NCBI GenBank assembly: GCA_017380635.1
Contig: JAFODP010000019.1
Location: forward strand, 1 to 48,895
DNA from: Bacteroidales bacterium
GTDB lineage: Bacteria > Bacteroidota > Bacteroidia > Bacteroidales > UBA1402
Direction of reading: 5' to 3'
Length of the DNA stretch: 48,895 nt
The position numbers and the translations under genes are program-made. The notes under the pieces are model-generated. The model had not been told where the DNA came from. It did no database searches and saw only the letters and a program-made list of their open reading frames with translations. Positions 8,241-15,967 of this stretch are shown in pieces; within the stretch, counting starts at the first letter, position 1; each line of letters opens with the position of its first letter.

Positions 8241-8834
8241 CTATAAATTGACACCTATGTCGTCTATAAGTTTATTCACCTGGCAACGCAGTTTATTGAC
8301 GATAGGTACCCATATAATAACCAGCGCTATCAAGCTGCTCACGCCCACACCGAGCATTACGCCACTGCAGAATTCTGATAGACTTACATTATTTGATAGC
8401 AACTGCAAAAGGATAAGAACTACCATAATGCCGGCAAAGAGTCGCAACAAGTTACATACGGTGCGCAACGAAAATGAATAGACCTTATTTACATGACGCA
8501 ACTTGGCGTATGTATCGTTCTTCATATCAAAGGGGCCTTCTGAAGCCGGCTTTTGGAGATAAATCCAATCCTTAAACTCGCCCACAACACGTATTCCGCA
8601 ATCGCTAAGGAAGTTGAAGTAGCTTTCCTTCACTTCGTCAGATTCACTGCGCTCTACCATATCGAGTTTATAGATAAACTCTCCCTCATTGCCACGACGA
8701 AAGATATAACGGCAAAAACCAACAGCTGTAAGATTCCATCCTGCACGTGCCATTTCATTCAAAAATGCCTCTTCCTTCTCGTAATCGGCAACCGAATAGA
8801 ATCGCCAAAGTTTCTTTATTTCCTTCTTCTCCAT
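8241..8834 (-). CDS. DUF2812 domain membrane protein
   Basis: 197 residues. The N-terminal 100 residues are a DUF2812 domain (W-R-F-Y-S-V-A-D-Y-E-KEE, with GWNL and FRRGNEGEFIYKLD following). Two hydrophobic segments come after it, at about 128-147 and 155-175, so the protein sits in the inner membrane with a soluble domain. DUF2812 genes are typically paired with PadR-family repressors, and here the PadR gene lies 24 bp upstream on the same strand. The function of the domain is unknown; a target or effector of the PadR switch, for example a membrane-stress response, is inference. Confidence 0.75.
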   Translation of the reverse strand: MEKKEIKKLWRFYSVADYEKEEAFLNEMARAGWNLTAVGFCRYIFRRGNEGEFIYKLDMVERSESDEVKESYFNFLSDCGIRVVGEFKDWIYLQKPASEGPFDMKNDTYAKLRHVNKVYSFSLRTVCNLLRLFAGIMVVLILLQLLSNNVSLSEFCSGVMLGVGVSSLIALVIIWVPIVNKLRCQVNKLIDDIGVNL

Positions 8835-8858
8835 AATTGTTAGTATTTTAGAATAAAC

Positions 8859-9170
8859 TTATTCGTTTTGTAAGATGTTTCGTCCATTTTCAAGTAGCTC
8901 GGCAAGGCGTAAAAGTTCCAGCCTCAACACTTCACGACCAGCCGGCGTAATACGATAATCTTTTTTACGGCCATCCTCAGGCAGCTGCTCAATCCAGCCC
9001 TTATCGAGCAACGATGCCAATGCTCCATAGAGCGTTCCGGCCGAAAGTCTCACCCTGCCATTGCTCAAAGCTGCCGTCTGCTGCATAATACCATAACCAT
9101 GCATGGGCTCAACCAGTGCAAGTAAGATGTAATAGACAGCCTCGGTGAGTGCGTTGTTAGTTGTATTCAT
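8859..9170 (-). CDS. PadR-family transcriptional regulator
   Basis: 103 residues, the compact PadR type (subfamily 2): a winged helix with EAVYYILLALVEPMHGYGIMQQTAAL at the N-terminus (helices 1-2), RLSAGTLYGALASLLDKGWIEQ as recognition helix and wing, and KKDYRITPAGREVL in the beta-hairpin. A short C-terminal dimerisation helix ends in NILQNE. It heads a two-gene minus-strand operon with DUF2812. A 10-bp palindrome over its own promoter (9206-9239) suggests autorepression. The ligand is unknown; PadR proteins often respond to aromatic acids or toxic compounds. Confidence 0.85.
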   Translation of the reverse strand: MNTTNNALTEAVYYILLALVEPMHGYGIMQQTAALSNGRVRLSAGTLYGALASLLDKGWIEQLPEDGRKKDYRITPAGREVLRLELLRLAELLENGRNILQNE

Positions 9171-9205
9171 CGCTTAAGAAATTAAATTTTTATTTCGTTT
9201 GTCGT

Positions 9206-9254
9206 TATATCGTTTGCCGATACAAAAGTAAACGATATAGTTTGTTTCTGCAAG
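9206..9254 (-). promoter_or_regulatory. padR promoter with overlapping 10-bp inverted repeat (probable operator)
   Basis: Read on the minus strand, the -7 element is TACTTTTG (9223-9230) and a -33-like CTTG lies at 9251-9254, with a 20-bp spacer. A perfect inverted repeat TATATCGTTT (9206-9215) / AAACGATATA (9230-9239), with a 14-bp gap, brackets the -7 element. Its position is ideal for autorepression by the PadR product. Confidence 0.65.
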
Positions 9255-9467
9255 TGCTTTTTGAAAAAAATATATATACCTGTTGGAGAAATGAATATCA
9301 CCAACGAAATAGAGCAGTCCATCGAGCTTCGCCTGTTTTGTGTCCTCAGACGATTCGGATTTTCTTGTTCCTCGCATCCAAATATAAAATCGAAACCGTT
9401 TTTTTGATAAAACAATAAGATTTTCCAAATAGATTATCAAAATACCCTTGTCAAGAGCTTGTGCGTT
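9255..9467. other. Intergenic stretch with no convincing gene
   Basis: AT-rich spacer between the padR promoter and the sigma-factor operon. Open frames of 77-88 codons on the minus strand have no start context or recognisable motif and are not called. A weak hairpin, CCCTTG (9445-9450) / CAAGGG (9474-9479), followed on the minus strand by TATTTTG, may end the sigma operon. Confidence 0.5.
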
Positions 9468-9851
9468 TTATCGCAAGGGAAAAAAGAAGCCGTCTTGCTT
9501 TTCACGGCTGAAGAAAATGCCTAATACGATGGCACACAGAGCGATAGGAATGGGAAGATAAGATTTGTAGTTTTCTAAGAACTGAATGGCTTGTAGCAGG
9601 ATTTTGTTCTGCTCTATGTCAAGATGGATGGGATGGAAGTACACAAGCACCATGCAGAACGTACCTACTATCAGTCCGATGAAAAGTGTGGAAATCAGAG
9701 CAATACGCGTTTTTTTGTTTTGCCTATCCACTTCGACTTTAATGCCTTTCACCTTGCGCATTTTACTTTGAACCTCCAAGATGAAATATGGATTGTCTTT
9801 TACCAGAGGTTTGTGCTCCCTAAGATATTTTTCTATATTTTGCTGATTCAT
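9468..9851 (-). CDS. Small two-segment membrane protein downstream of ECF sigma factor (possible anti-sigma-like)
   Basis: 127 residues from the ATG at 9851, which overlaps the sigma stop codon as ATGA. A longer in-frame extension inside the sigma gene is rejected. The N-terminal 45 residues are charged and begin MNQQNIEKYLREHKP; two hydrophobic segments follow at about 49-71 and 95-113, and the C-terminus is short and basic (SREKQDGFF). The coupled position right after an ECF sigma gene is where anti-sigma factors are found, and the cytoplasmic N-terminus could bind sigma. No zinc-binding anti-sigma motif is visible, so the role is inferred from position only. Confidence 0.65.
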   Translation of the reverse strand: MNQQNIEKYLREHKPLVKDNPYFILEVQSKMRKVKGIKVEVDRQNKKTRIALISTLFIGLIVGTFCMVLVYFHPIHLDIEQNKILLQAIQFLENYKSYLPIPIALCAIVLGIFFSREKQDGFFFPLR

Positions 9852-10330
9852 TGTAAGAGTTGTTTTAGGTGTTGTCGTCCCATAGAAAGATGATATTTTA
9901 CAGTCCCAAGAGGAATCTGTAAAATGGAAGAGATCTCTTTTAGACTCCTGTCTTCGAAATAATGAAGCACCACGCAAGCTTTCTCTTTCTCGCTTAGTTT
10001 GTCCAAGGCAAAGTAAAGTTGTTGATAACGAAAACTTTCATCGGCATCGTAAGTGCCTGGGATGCTGAGTGCTTCGTCAGATGCTGTCGATATCGAGGTG
10101 TGGTCCTTTGTGCGAAGACGGTCTATGTAGCAGTTGTAGGCAATACGAAACAACCAAGTGCGAAATTTTGCAAGTCCCATGAAGGTACCCGAAGCTACAT
10201 AAGCTCGAACGAGCGCTTCTTGAGCAATGTCGTCGGCCATGTCCGCATTGCCTTGACATAGACCAAGCAAGAACCTCCGAAGTGATTCCTGCTCAGTCTT
10301 CATATAATGAATGAAACGCTCTTCCGTCAT
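9848..10330 (-). CDS. RNA polymerase ECF-type sigma factor
   Basis: 160 residues, the length of an ECF sigma. Region 2 covers about residues 12-85 (DDIAQEALVRAYVASGTFMGLAKFRTWLFRIAYNCYIDRLR) and region 4 about 105-158, with the helix-turn-helix SLKEISSILQIPLGTVKYHLSMGRQHLKQLL. There is no region 1.1 or 3. It is the middle gene of a three-gene minus-strand operon, 3 bp after an upstream membrane protein and overlapping the downstream one by 4 bp. Its regulon cannot be deduced from the window. Confidence 0.92.
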   Translation of the reverse strand: MTEERFIHYMKTEQESLRRFLLGLCQGNADMADDIAQEALVRAYVASGTFMGLAKFRTWLFRIAYNCYIDRLRTKDHTSISTASDEALSIPGTYDADESFRYQQLYFALDKLSEKEKACVVLHYFEDRSLKEISSILQIPLGTVKYHLSMGRQHLKQLLQ

Positions 10331-10333
10331 CTG

Positions 10334-10816
10334 TTATTTCTGTTCAATTGTTTTTGTTTCTGCTTCTGCTTCTGCTTCTGCCTCAGATCCTGCTTGTGCC
10401 TCAGATTCTGCTTCTGCTTCCATTTCCTTTTTGAAGATTTTCTTTCCTACATAATAACTGATAAAGAAAGAAATGCCAATCGCAAGAAATATACAATCAA
10501 ATAGGCTTCTATCAAGTTTTAAATCTCCTATATAGATGGAAGTTCCAAATATTGCATGAGTGATGGCAAAAATAGTTGTCATCCAGGCAATTACTAATCT
10601 GTCCCAAAGGCGTTCTTTAATACTTTTGCTTGCCTTTTTTTGAATGCTGAAAAATTCACTATCGATCTTCTGTCCTGTTTCGATGGCTTTCAGCATGATT
10701 TCAGTTTTACGGTTGGTTTCGTTTTGTTGTTTGCGGGTAATCAGCCAGACAATCATGATAGGTAATACCACACAAATACCCATAGGTACTAAGATGTCAA
10801 TGAAATTGTTGTCCAT
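10334..10816 (-). CDS. DUF6249-like membrane protein with Glu-Ala repeat tail
   Basis: 160 residues from ATG 10816 (MDNNFIDILVPMG). One hydrophobic segment lies at about residues 9-25, then a linker (QQNETNRKTEIMLKAIETG) and two more segments at about 78-95 and 108-125. This matches the general form of a small Bacteroidales membrane-protein family often found with ECF sigma genes. The C-terminus is a low-complexity run of Glu-Ala/Glu-Ser dipeptides encoded by a degenerate hexanucleotide repeat (about 10355-10424). In-frame repeat changes would alter its length without breaking the frame. It is the first gene of the sigma operon. A sensor role is possible but unproven. Confidence 0.65.
   Translation of the reverse strand: MDNNFIDILVPMGICVVLPIMIVWLITRKQQNETNRKTEIMLKAIETGQKIDSEFFSIQKKASKSIKERLWDRLVIAWMTTIFAITHAIFGTSIYIGDLKLDRSLFDCIFLAIGISFFISYYVGKKIFKKEMEAEAESEAQAGSEAEAEAEAETKTIEQK
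10355..10424 (-). repeat. Degenerate hexanucleotide (Glu-Ala) repeat inside a coding region
   Basis: Repeats of GCTTCT and variants on the plus strand encode alternating Glu and Ala/Ser in the C-terminus of the membrane protein at 10334-10816. The unit is a multiple of three, so slippage would change tail length but not frame. Confidence 0.7.
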
Positions 10817-10920
10817 AATCGTGTTATTTTGAAAGTTAAACAAATCCTGCTGTAACGAAGTTTCATCTATTAGACGAGGAATAGGGTAGAATGGTTGGAA
10901 AAAATGACTACAAATTACAA

Positions 10921-10953
10921 AAAAAAACCGACCCCAAAAATGAAGTCGGTTTT
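10921..10953 (-). terminator. Terminator of the uxaC-kdgK-eda-exuT operon
   Basis: The stem AAAACCGAC / GTCGGTTTT (10924-10932 with 10945-10953), read on the minus strand, is followed by a long T run (10921 and below). It lies 44 bp beyond the exuT stop. Confidence 0.85.
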
Positions 10954-10996
10954 CTGTTGGAAAGCACTAGGGCTTTCCTTATTTTTCAAATAGGGA

Positions 10997-12484
10997 TTAG
11001 TCTTCCAATTTGATAGGTTTGTACTTGGGAACCAAAGTCTTCATGATTGACCATGCGATGATGTAAGCAACAGCGCAGATGCAGAATACAATCATGTAAG
11101 CACCAGGCTTGCCTTCGTAACCCATGAAGGTGAAAGCAGCGCCTTGGTTTTCGGCGTAAGTGAACAACATACCAGAACCCTTGTTGATGAGGAATGAACC
11201 GATACCACCGGCCATACCACCGATACCGGTGATGGTTGCAATGGTAGATTTGGGGAACATGTCACCAATGGTAGAGAACAAGTTGGCAGACCAAGCTTGG
11301 TGTCCTGCACCGGCCAAACCGATAAGGATGGCGGGCCACCATGCGTTGTTGAAGCCAAGACCCAGAGGTTGAGCAAACAAAGCTGCCAAGGGGAAGAAGG
11401 CGAAGATCAACATGGCCAACATACGTCCCTGATAGGGGTTCATACCTTTTTTGTCGACAAAGATAGTAGGCAATTTACCACCCACCAACGACAAGAGGGT
11501 AACGATAGCGTAAAGGGTAAGGATGAGCAACATACCGGTACCTGAACTTGACTTGTAACCGAATTGGTCTGAGAAGTAAGCAGGAGCCCAGAACAAGTAG
11601 AACCACCATACACCATCGGTAAAGAACTTACCAACGATGAACGACCATGTCTGACGATAGGTGAAACATTTCCAGAAAGGAATGCTCTTTTCTTCTTTAG
11701 CAGCCTTAGCAGCTACTTCTTTAGCTTCTTCTTCGTCGTCCTGATGGATGTAAGCCAATTCTGCTTCGTTAACGTGCTTAGACTGTTCGGGCTTGTCGTA
11801 CATGAATACGAAGAATCCCATCCAGATGAAACCGAGCGCACCGATGATGATGAAAGCCATTTCCCAACCGCCACCAACACCGATATTCTTGAAATATTGT
11901 GCCAATACGGGGATAGTGATAGGAGCAATCAAAGCACCTACAGAAGCACCTGCGTTGAAGATTGAGGTAGCGAAAGCACGGTCTTTCTTGGGGAAATATT
12001 CAGCGGTGATCTTGATGGCAGCGGGGAAGTTACCTGCTTCACCAAGAGCCAAAATACCACGGGCGATAAGGAACAACCATACACTGGTGCTGGCAACGGC
12101 AACAGCAGCGTCACCGGTGGCCTGCATCATGGCAGCTACACTTTCGTAACCGAGCATTTTTTCGGTGAGCAAACCGCATACGGCATGAAGACATGCACCG
12201 GCTGACCATACACCGATAGCCCAAAGATAACCTTTTTTGGTACCCATCCAGTCTACGAACTTACCTGCAAACAACATGCAGATGGCGTAGAAGATAGAGA
12301 AAATACTGGTAATCGTACCATAGTCATTATCGGTCCAGTGGAATTCGGGAGCGATAAAGTCTTTCCAAGTCAATGACAATACCTGACGGTCCATGTAGTT
12401 GACGGTGGTAGCCACGAAGAGCAATACACACATCCACCAGCGCCAGTTGGTCATCAACTTTGCTGAAGTTGAATTTTTTGTCAT
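10997..12484 (-). CDS. exuT: Hexuronate transporter, MFS family
   Basis: 495 residues with about 12 hydrophobic segments. It starts WRWWMCVLLFVATTVNYMDRQVLSLTWKDF, the signature start of the anion:cation symporter group that includes ExuT, and has GEAGNFPAAIKITAEYFPKKDRAFATSIFNAG in the fourth-fifth segment region. A charged cytoplasmic loop (EEEAKEVAAKAAKEEKS) sits between the halves. It imports galacturonate and/or glucuronate with protons across the inner membrane. It is last in the operon, 24 bp after eda, in line with supply of substrate to UxaC. The exact uronate preference cannot be read from the sequence. Confidence 0.88.
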   Translation of the reverse strand: MTKNSTSAKLMTNWRWWMCVLLFVATTVNYMDRQVLSLTWKDFIAPEFHWTDNDYGTITSIFSIFYAICMLFAGKFVDWMGTKKGYLWAIGVWSAGACLHAVCGLLTEKMLGYESVAAMMQATGDAAVAVASTSVWLFLIARGILALGEAGNFPAAIKITAEYFPKKDRAFATSIFNAGASVGALIAPITIPVLAQYFKNIGVGGGWEMAFIIIGALGFIWMGFFVFMYDKPEQSKHVNEAELAYIHQDDEEEAKEVAAKAAKEEKSIPFWKCFTYRQTWSFIVGKFFTDGVWWFYLFWAPAYFSDQFGYKSSSGTGMLLILTLYAIVTLLSLVGGKLPTIFVDKKGMNPYQGRMLAMLIFAFFPLAALFAQPLGLGFNNAWWPAILIGLAGAGHQAWSANLFSTIGDMFPKSTIATITGIGGMAGGIGSFLINKGSGMLFTYAENQGAAFTFMGYEGKPGAYMIVFCICAVAYIIAWSIMKTLVPKYKPIKLED

Positions 12485-12508
12485 AATAATATTGGTTAAT
12501 AAAAATGA

Positions 12509-13174
12509 TTAGCGTACTTCCTTAACAATCTGAAGAGCATTGGCACAGAGTTCGGTGATCTTGTTCCATTCCTTGGCAGCGATTACTTCCTTGGGGAACA
12601 AGTTGCTACCCATACCTACACAGGTAACACCGGCTTTGAACCATCCTTCGAGGTTTTCCTTGGTGGGCTTAACACCACCGGTCACCATCAATTGGCTCCA
12701 GGGCATGGGGGCTTTCAAACCTTTCACGAAGGCCGGGCCGAGCACGTCACCAGGGAATACTTTGCAAAGGTCGCAACCCAATTCCTGAGCTTTACCTACT
12801 TCTGAAACAGTGCCGCAGCCGGGGCAATAGGGCACCAAACGACGGTTACAGATAGGAGCGATTTCAGGATTGAACAAAGGACCAACCACAAAGTTGGCGC
12901 CCAATTGCAAATACATGGCAGCGGTAGCGGGATCAACCACAGAACCGATACCCAAAATCATACCGGGCAATTCCTTGTTGGCATATTTTACCAATTCGCC
13001 GAAAACTTCTTGAGCAAAGTCGCCGCGGTTGGTGAATTCGAAAGCACGAACACCACCATCGTAGCAAGCTTTTACCACTTGTTTGGCAATTTCAACATCA
13101 GCATGATAGAAAACAGGCACCATACCGGTTTCCTTCATAGCTGCAATCACTTGTGATTTATTATATTTAGCCAT
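12509..13174 (-). CDS. eda: 2-dehydro-3-deoxy-phosphogluconate (KDPG) aldolase
   Basis: 221 residues, a TIM-barrel class I aldolase cleaving KDPG to pyruvate and glyceraldehyde 3-phosphate. The Schiff-base Lys is Lys138 in [10 protein letters not shown] and the catalytic Glu is Glu46 in AFEFTNRG. The phosphate-binding segment is MVTGGVKPT. It lacks the FPA loop of the E. coli enzyme (FPGD instead), as seen in Bacteroidetes versions. It is 12 bp after kdgK, which makes its substrate, and before exuT. A four-cysteine patch ([16 protein letters not shown]) is noticeable but not a known metal site. Confidence 0.92.
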   Translation of the reverse strand: MAKYNKSQVIAAMKETGMVPVFYHADVEIAKQVVKACYDGGVRAFEFTNRGDFAQEVFGELVKYANKELPGMILGIGSVVDPATAAMYLQLGANFVVGPLFNPEIAPICNRRLVPYCPGCGTVSEVGKAQELGCDLCKVFPGDVLGPAFVKGLKAPMPWSQLMVTGGVKPTKENLEGWFKAGVTCVGMGSNLFPKEVIAAKEWNKITELCANALQIVKEVR

Positions 13175-13186
13175 AGTTGTTTGAAA

Positions 13187-14212
13187 TTAGCGTTGTACAC
13201 GTCCATTAGCGTTACCACCTGCCAAGCTTTCAACTTCGTCAACAGAAACAAGGTTGAAGTCGCCGTTGATGGTGTGTTTCAAAGCAGAAGCAGCTACAGC
13301 GAATTCCAAAGCTTCACCTTGGGTGGGCTTGGTAAGCAAACCGTGAATCAAACCACCTGAGAAAGAGTCACCACCACCTACGCGGTCGATGATAGGATTA
13401 ATTTCGTAACGTTTTGATTCGTAGAATTCCTGACCATTGTAAATCATAGCCTTCCAACCATTGAAAGTAGCAGAGTAGCTTTCGCGCAAGGTAGAAACAA
13501 CATATTTGAAACCGAATTCTTTCATCATCTGTTCAAAGATGCCCTTGTAGCCTTCAGCGTTGGTTTCGCCACCTTCTACGTCAGCATCGGGTTTGAAACC
13601 GAGACACAATTCAGCATCTTCTTCGTTACCGATACAAACGTCAACATATTGCATCAAAGGACGCATGATAGAGATAGCCTTTTCGCTGGTCCACAGTTTC
13701 TTACGGAAGTTCAAGTCGACAGAAACGGTTACACCGTGACGCTTAGCAGCTTCGCAAGCCAACTTGGTGATTTCGGCAGCGTTGTCAGAGATAGCAGGGG
13801 TGATACCGCTCCAGTGGAACCAATCAGCACCTTCCATGATAGCATCGAAATCGAAATCGGCAGCCGTAGCTTCAGCGATAGATGAATGTGCGCGGTCGTA
13901 GATAACCTTAGAAGGACGCATAGAAGCTCCAGTTTCGCAATAGTACAAACCAACACGTTCGCCACCGCGGGCAATGAACTGAGTATTAACACCATAACGA
14001 CGCATAGCGTTGATAGCCATCTGGCCGATTTCGTGCTTGGGCAATTTACTTACAAAGTAAGCTTCGTGACCATAGTTAGCACAACTGATAGCAACGTTAG
14101 CTTCACCACCACCGGGGATGATTCTGAAAGATTCAGACTGAATGAAACGGTCTTGACCTTCGGGAGAAAGGCGCAACATGATTTCGCCTAAAGTAACAAT
14201 TTTTTTGCTCAT
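13187..14212 (-). CDS. kdgK: 2-dehydro-3-deoxygluconate (KDG) kinase
   Basis: 341 residues, PfkB/ribokinase family. Visible are the N-terminal GEIMLRLSP and IIPGGGEANVAIS (substrate-side GG motif) and the C-terminal DRVGGGDSFSGGLI with the anion hole and catalytic Asp. It phosphorylates KDG to KDPG, the substrate of the next gene product (eda, 12 bp downstream). It receives KDG from both the uxaC branch and the KduI/KduD branch encoded at 32652-34337. A 67-bp gap with a terminator-like hairpin separates it from uxaC. Confidence 0.92.
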   Translation of the reverse strand: MSKKIVTLGEIMLRLSPEGQDRFIQSESFRIIPGGGEANVAISCANYGHEAYFVSKLPKHEIGQMAINAMRRYGVNTQFIARGGERVGLYYCETGASMRPSKVIYDRAHSSIAEATAADFDFDAIMEGADWFHWSGITPAISDNAAEITKLACEAAKRHGVTVSVDLNFRKKLWTSEKAISIMRPLMQYVDVCIGNEEDAELCLGFKPDADVEGGETNAEGYKGIFEQMMKEFGFKYVVSTLRESYSATFNGWKAMIYNGQEFYESKRYEINPIIDRVGGGDSFSGGLIHGLLTKPTQGEALEFAVAASALKHTINGDFNLVSVDEVESLAGGNANGRVQR

Positions 14213-14231
14213 ATTGATAAAACTGAAAACG

Positions 14232-14276
14232 GGCGCTTCTCTTTTCTCCGAAGAGATAGGATGGCGCCCTGTTTGT
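14232..14276 (-). promoter_or_regulatory. Hairpin between uxaC and kdgK (possible attenuator or processing site)
   Basis: GGGCGC and GCGCCC arms, extended by AAAC/GTTT with one bulge, enclose a second inner pair TCTCTT / AAGAGA. On the minus strand it is followed by GTTTTCAGTTTTA. The structure is strong enough to reduce read-through from uxaC into kdgK or to stabilise the upstream mRNA end. Confidence 0.55.
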
Positions 14277-14279
14277 TAT

Positions 14280-15686
14280 TTAGAATTTGAAGAATGATTT
14301 TGCGTTGTAGTATGAAATACCTTCTACCATCTTGCCGATGAAGTCCATTTCGCTGGCAGGAATTTCTCCGTTCACTACGTCAACACCGATAAGGTTACAC
14401 ATAATACGACGGAAATATTCGTGACGAGGATAAGACAAGAAGCTACGAGAGTCGGTAAGCATACCTACGAAACGGCTCAACAGACCCAATACAGACAAAG
14501 AGTTCATCTGAGCGGTCATGCCGACTTTCTGATCGAGGAACCACCAGCCTGAACCGAATTGGATCTTGCCGGCTACAGAACCATCTTGGAAGTTACCCAA
14601 CATAGTGGTGATCAGGTCGTTGTCGCGGGGGTTGAGGTTGTAGAGAATGGTCTTGGCCAATTGGTTGCTCTTGTCGAGCTTGTTCAAGAACTTAGACATG
14701 TTCTTGGCAACGGTGAAGTCGCCGATAGAGTCGAAACCGGTGTCGGGACCCAATTGAGCGAACAAACGGCTGTTGTTGTCGCGGATAGCACCGTAGTGGA
14801 ATTGCTGTGTCCAGCCGCTCTTGGCATCCATGATGGCAAATTCGTACATCATAGCCGATTTGAACTTCAAGATTTCTTCCTTGCTGAGTTCGGTGCCGCC
14901 ATATACCTTATTGAAAATAGCGTCGATTTCGGCTTGGGTGTAGTCTTCGGCGTAGAATTCTTCGATACCGTGGTCGCTCAAACGACAGCCAACAGATTCA
15001 AAGAAGTCGTGACGAACTTGCAATGCGTCGATAACGTCAGAGAACTTGCTGATGCTTACGCCCGATACTTCAGACAATTTTTCGATATAAGCACGGAAAT
15101 TGGCGGGAACTTCAACGGCCATAGCCTTGTCGGGACGCCAAGTAGGCAATACCTTGATTTCGAAACCTTCGTTCTTCAGAGCGATATGATGTTCCAAAGA
15201 ATCAACGGGATCGTCGGTGGTACAAACAGTTTCAACATTGTATTTGCGCATCAAACCACGGGCACTGAATTCGGGGGTACGCAACTTAGCGGTACATTCG
15301 TCGAAGATTTCGCGAGCGGTTTCGGGCTTCAAAATCTTTTCAACGCCGAAGCAGGTTTTCAATTCGAGGTGAGTCCAATGATACAAAGGATTGCGCATGG
15401 TGTAAGGCACGGTTTCTGCCCACTTTTCAAATTTTTCCCAATCGCTGGTGTCCTTGCCGGTGCAAAAACGTTCGTCGATGCCATTGGTACGCATTGCGCG
15501 CCATTTGTAGTGGTCGCCTTCCAACCAGATCTGACCCAGGTTGTCGAACTTACGGTCTTTGGCAATGAACTCGGGGTTCAAGTGGCAATGGTAGTCGATA
15601 ATGGGAAGATTTTTGGCGTGATTGTGGAACAATTCTTGCGATACTTCGTTTTCAAGCAAGAAATTTTCGTCCATGAACTGTTTCAT
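14280..15686 (-). CDS. uxaC: Uronate (glucuronate/galacturonate) isomerase
   Basis: 468 residues, the usual UxaC length, amidohydrolase superfamily. The metal-site motif PIIDYHCHLNP is at residues 29-39, and the sequence WLEGDHYKWRAMRTNGI and VCTTDDPVDSLEHH are typical of UxaC. It converts glucuronate to fructuronate and galacturonate to tagaturonate. It is the first gene of uxaC-kdgK-eda-exuT. The reductase and dehydratase that connect its product to KDG (UxaB/UxuB, UxaA/UxuA) are not in the window, so the pathway is completed elsewhere. Confidence 0.95.
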   Translation of the reverse strand: MKQFMDENFLLENEVSQELFHNHAKNLPIIDYHCHLNPEFIAKDRKFDNLGQIWLEGDHYKWRAMRTNGIDERFCTGKDTSDWEKFEKWAETVPYTMRNPLYHWTHLELKTCFGVEKILKPETAREIFDECTAKLRTPEFSARGLMRKYNVETVCTTDDPVDSLEHHIALKNEGFEIKVLPTWRPDKAMAVEVPANFRAYIEKLSEVSGVSISKFSDVIDALQVRHDFFESVGCRLSDHGIEEFYAEDYTQAEIDAIFNKVYGGTELSKEEILKFKSAMMYEFAIMDAKSGWTQQFHYGAIRDNNSRLFAQLGPDTGFDSIGDFTVAKNMSKFLNKLDKSNQLAKTILYNLNPRDNDLITTMLGNFQDGSVAGKIQFGSGWWFLDQKVGMTAQMNSLSVLGLLSRFVGMLTDSRSFLSYPRHEYFRRIMCNLIGVDVVNGEIPASEMDFIGKMVEGISYYNAKSFFKF

Positions 15687-15751
15687 AAATCTTGATTATT
15701 AGTTGTTAAACATGTAATTATCTTTTATATCCATTTTGCTACAAAAGGGCT

Positions 15752-15759
15752 CAAATATA
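15752..15759 (-). promoter_or_regulatory. -7 element of the uxaC operon promoter
   Basis: Read on the minus strand this is TATATTTG, a perfect match to TAnnTTTG, 66 bp before the uxaC start. No clear TTTG -33 element was found at the expected distance, where the DNA is A/T-rich, so the promoter may need an activator or be weak. Confidence 0.5.
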
Positions 15760-15849
15760 CTACTTTTTCTTAAAAAATATAAAAAATACCGACTAAAAAA
15801 TAAGGAGAAGTTTCAGGGCGGATTTTTTTTGGATAAAATGCCCTTGCTG

Positions 15850-15881
15850 TTTGCATTTACGCATTCGGCTTGCTATTTTTG
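15850..15881 (+). promoter_or_regulatory. Bacteroides-type promoter of glnS
   Basis: TTTG at 15850-15853 and TATTTTTG at 15874-15881 with a 20-bp spacer, 86 bp before the glnS start. Both boxes match consensus. Confidence 0.7.
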
Positions 15882-15967
15882 CTCGCTTATTGCCGTACAA
15901 GGATTTTTTGTATCGCCATGGCGAAATTCTTTCTTGTAACGAATTGATTATCAAAGATTAAATATAT

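Noticed and set aside
9182..9415. Minus-strand frames of 77-88 codons between padR and the sigma operon.
   Set aside because: No domain, no ribosome-binding context, and they overlap the padR promoter and operator.
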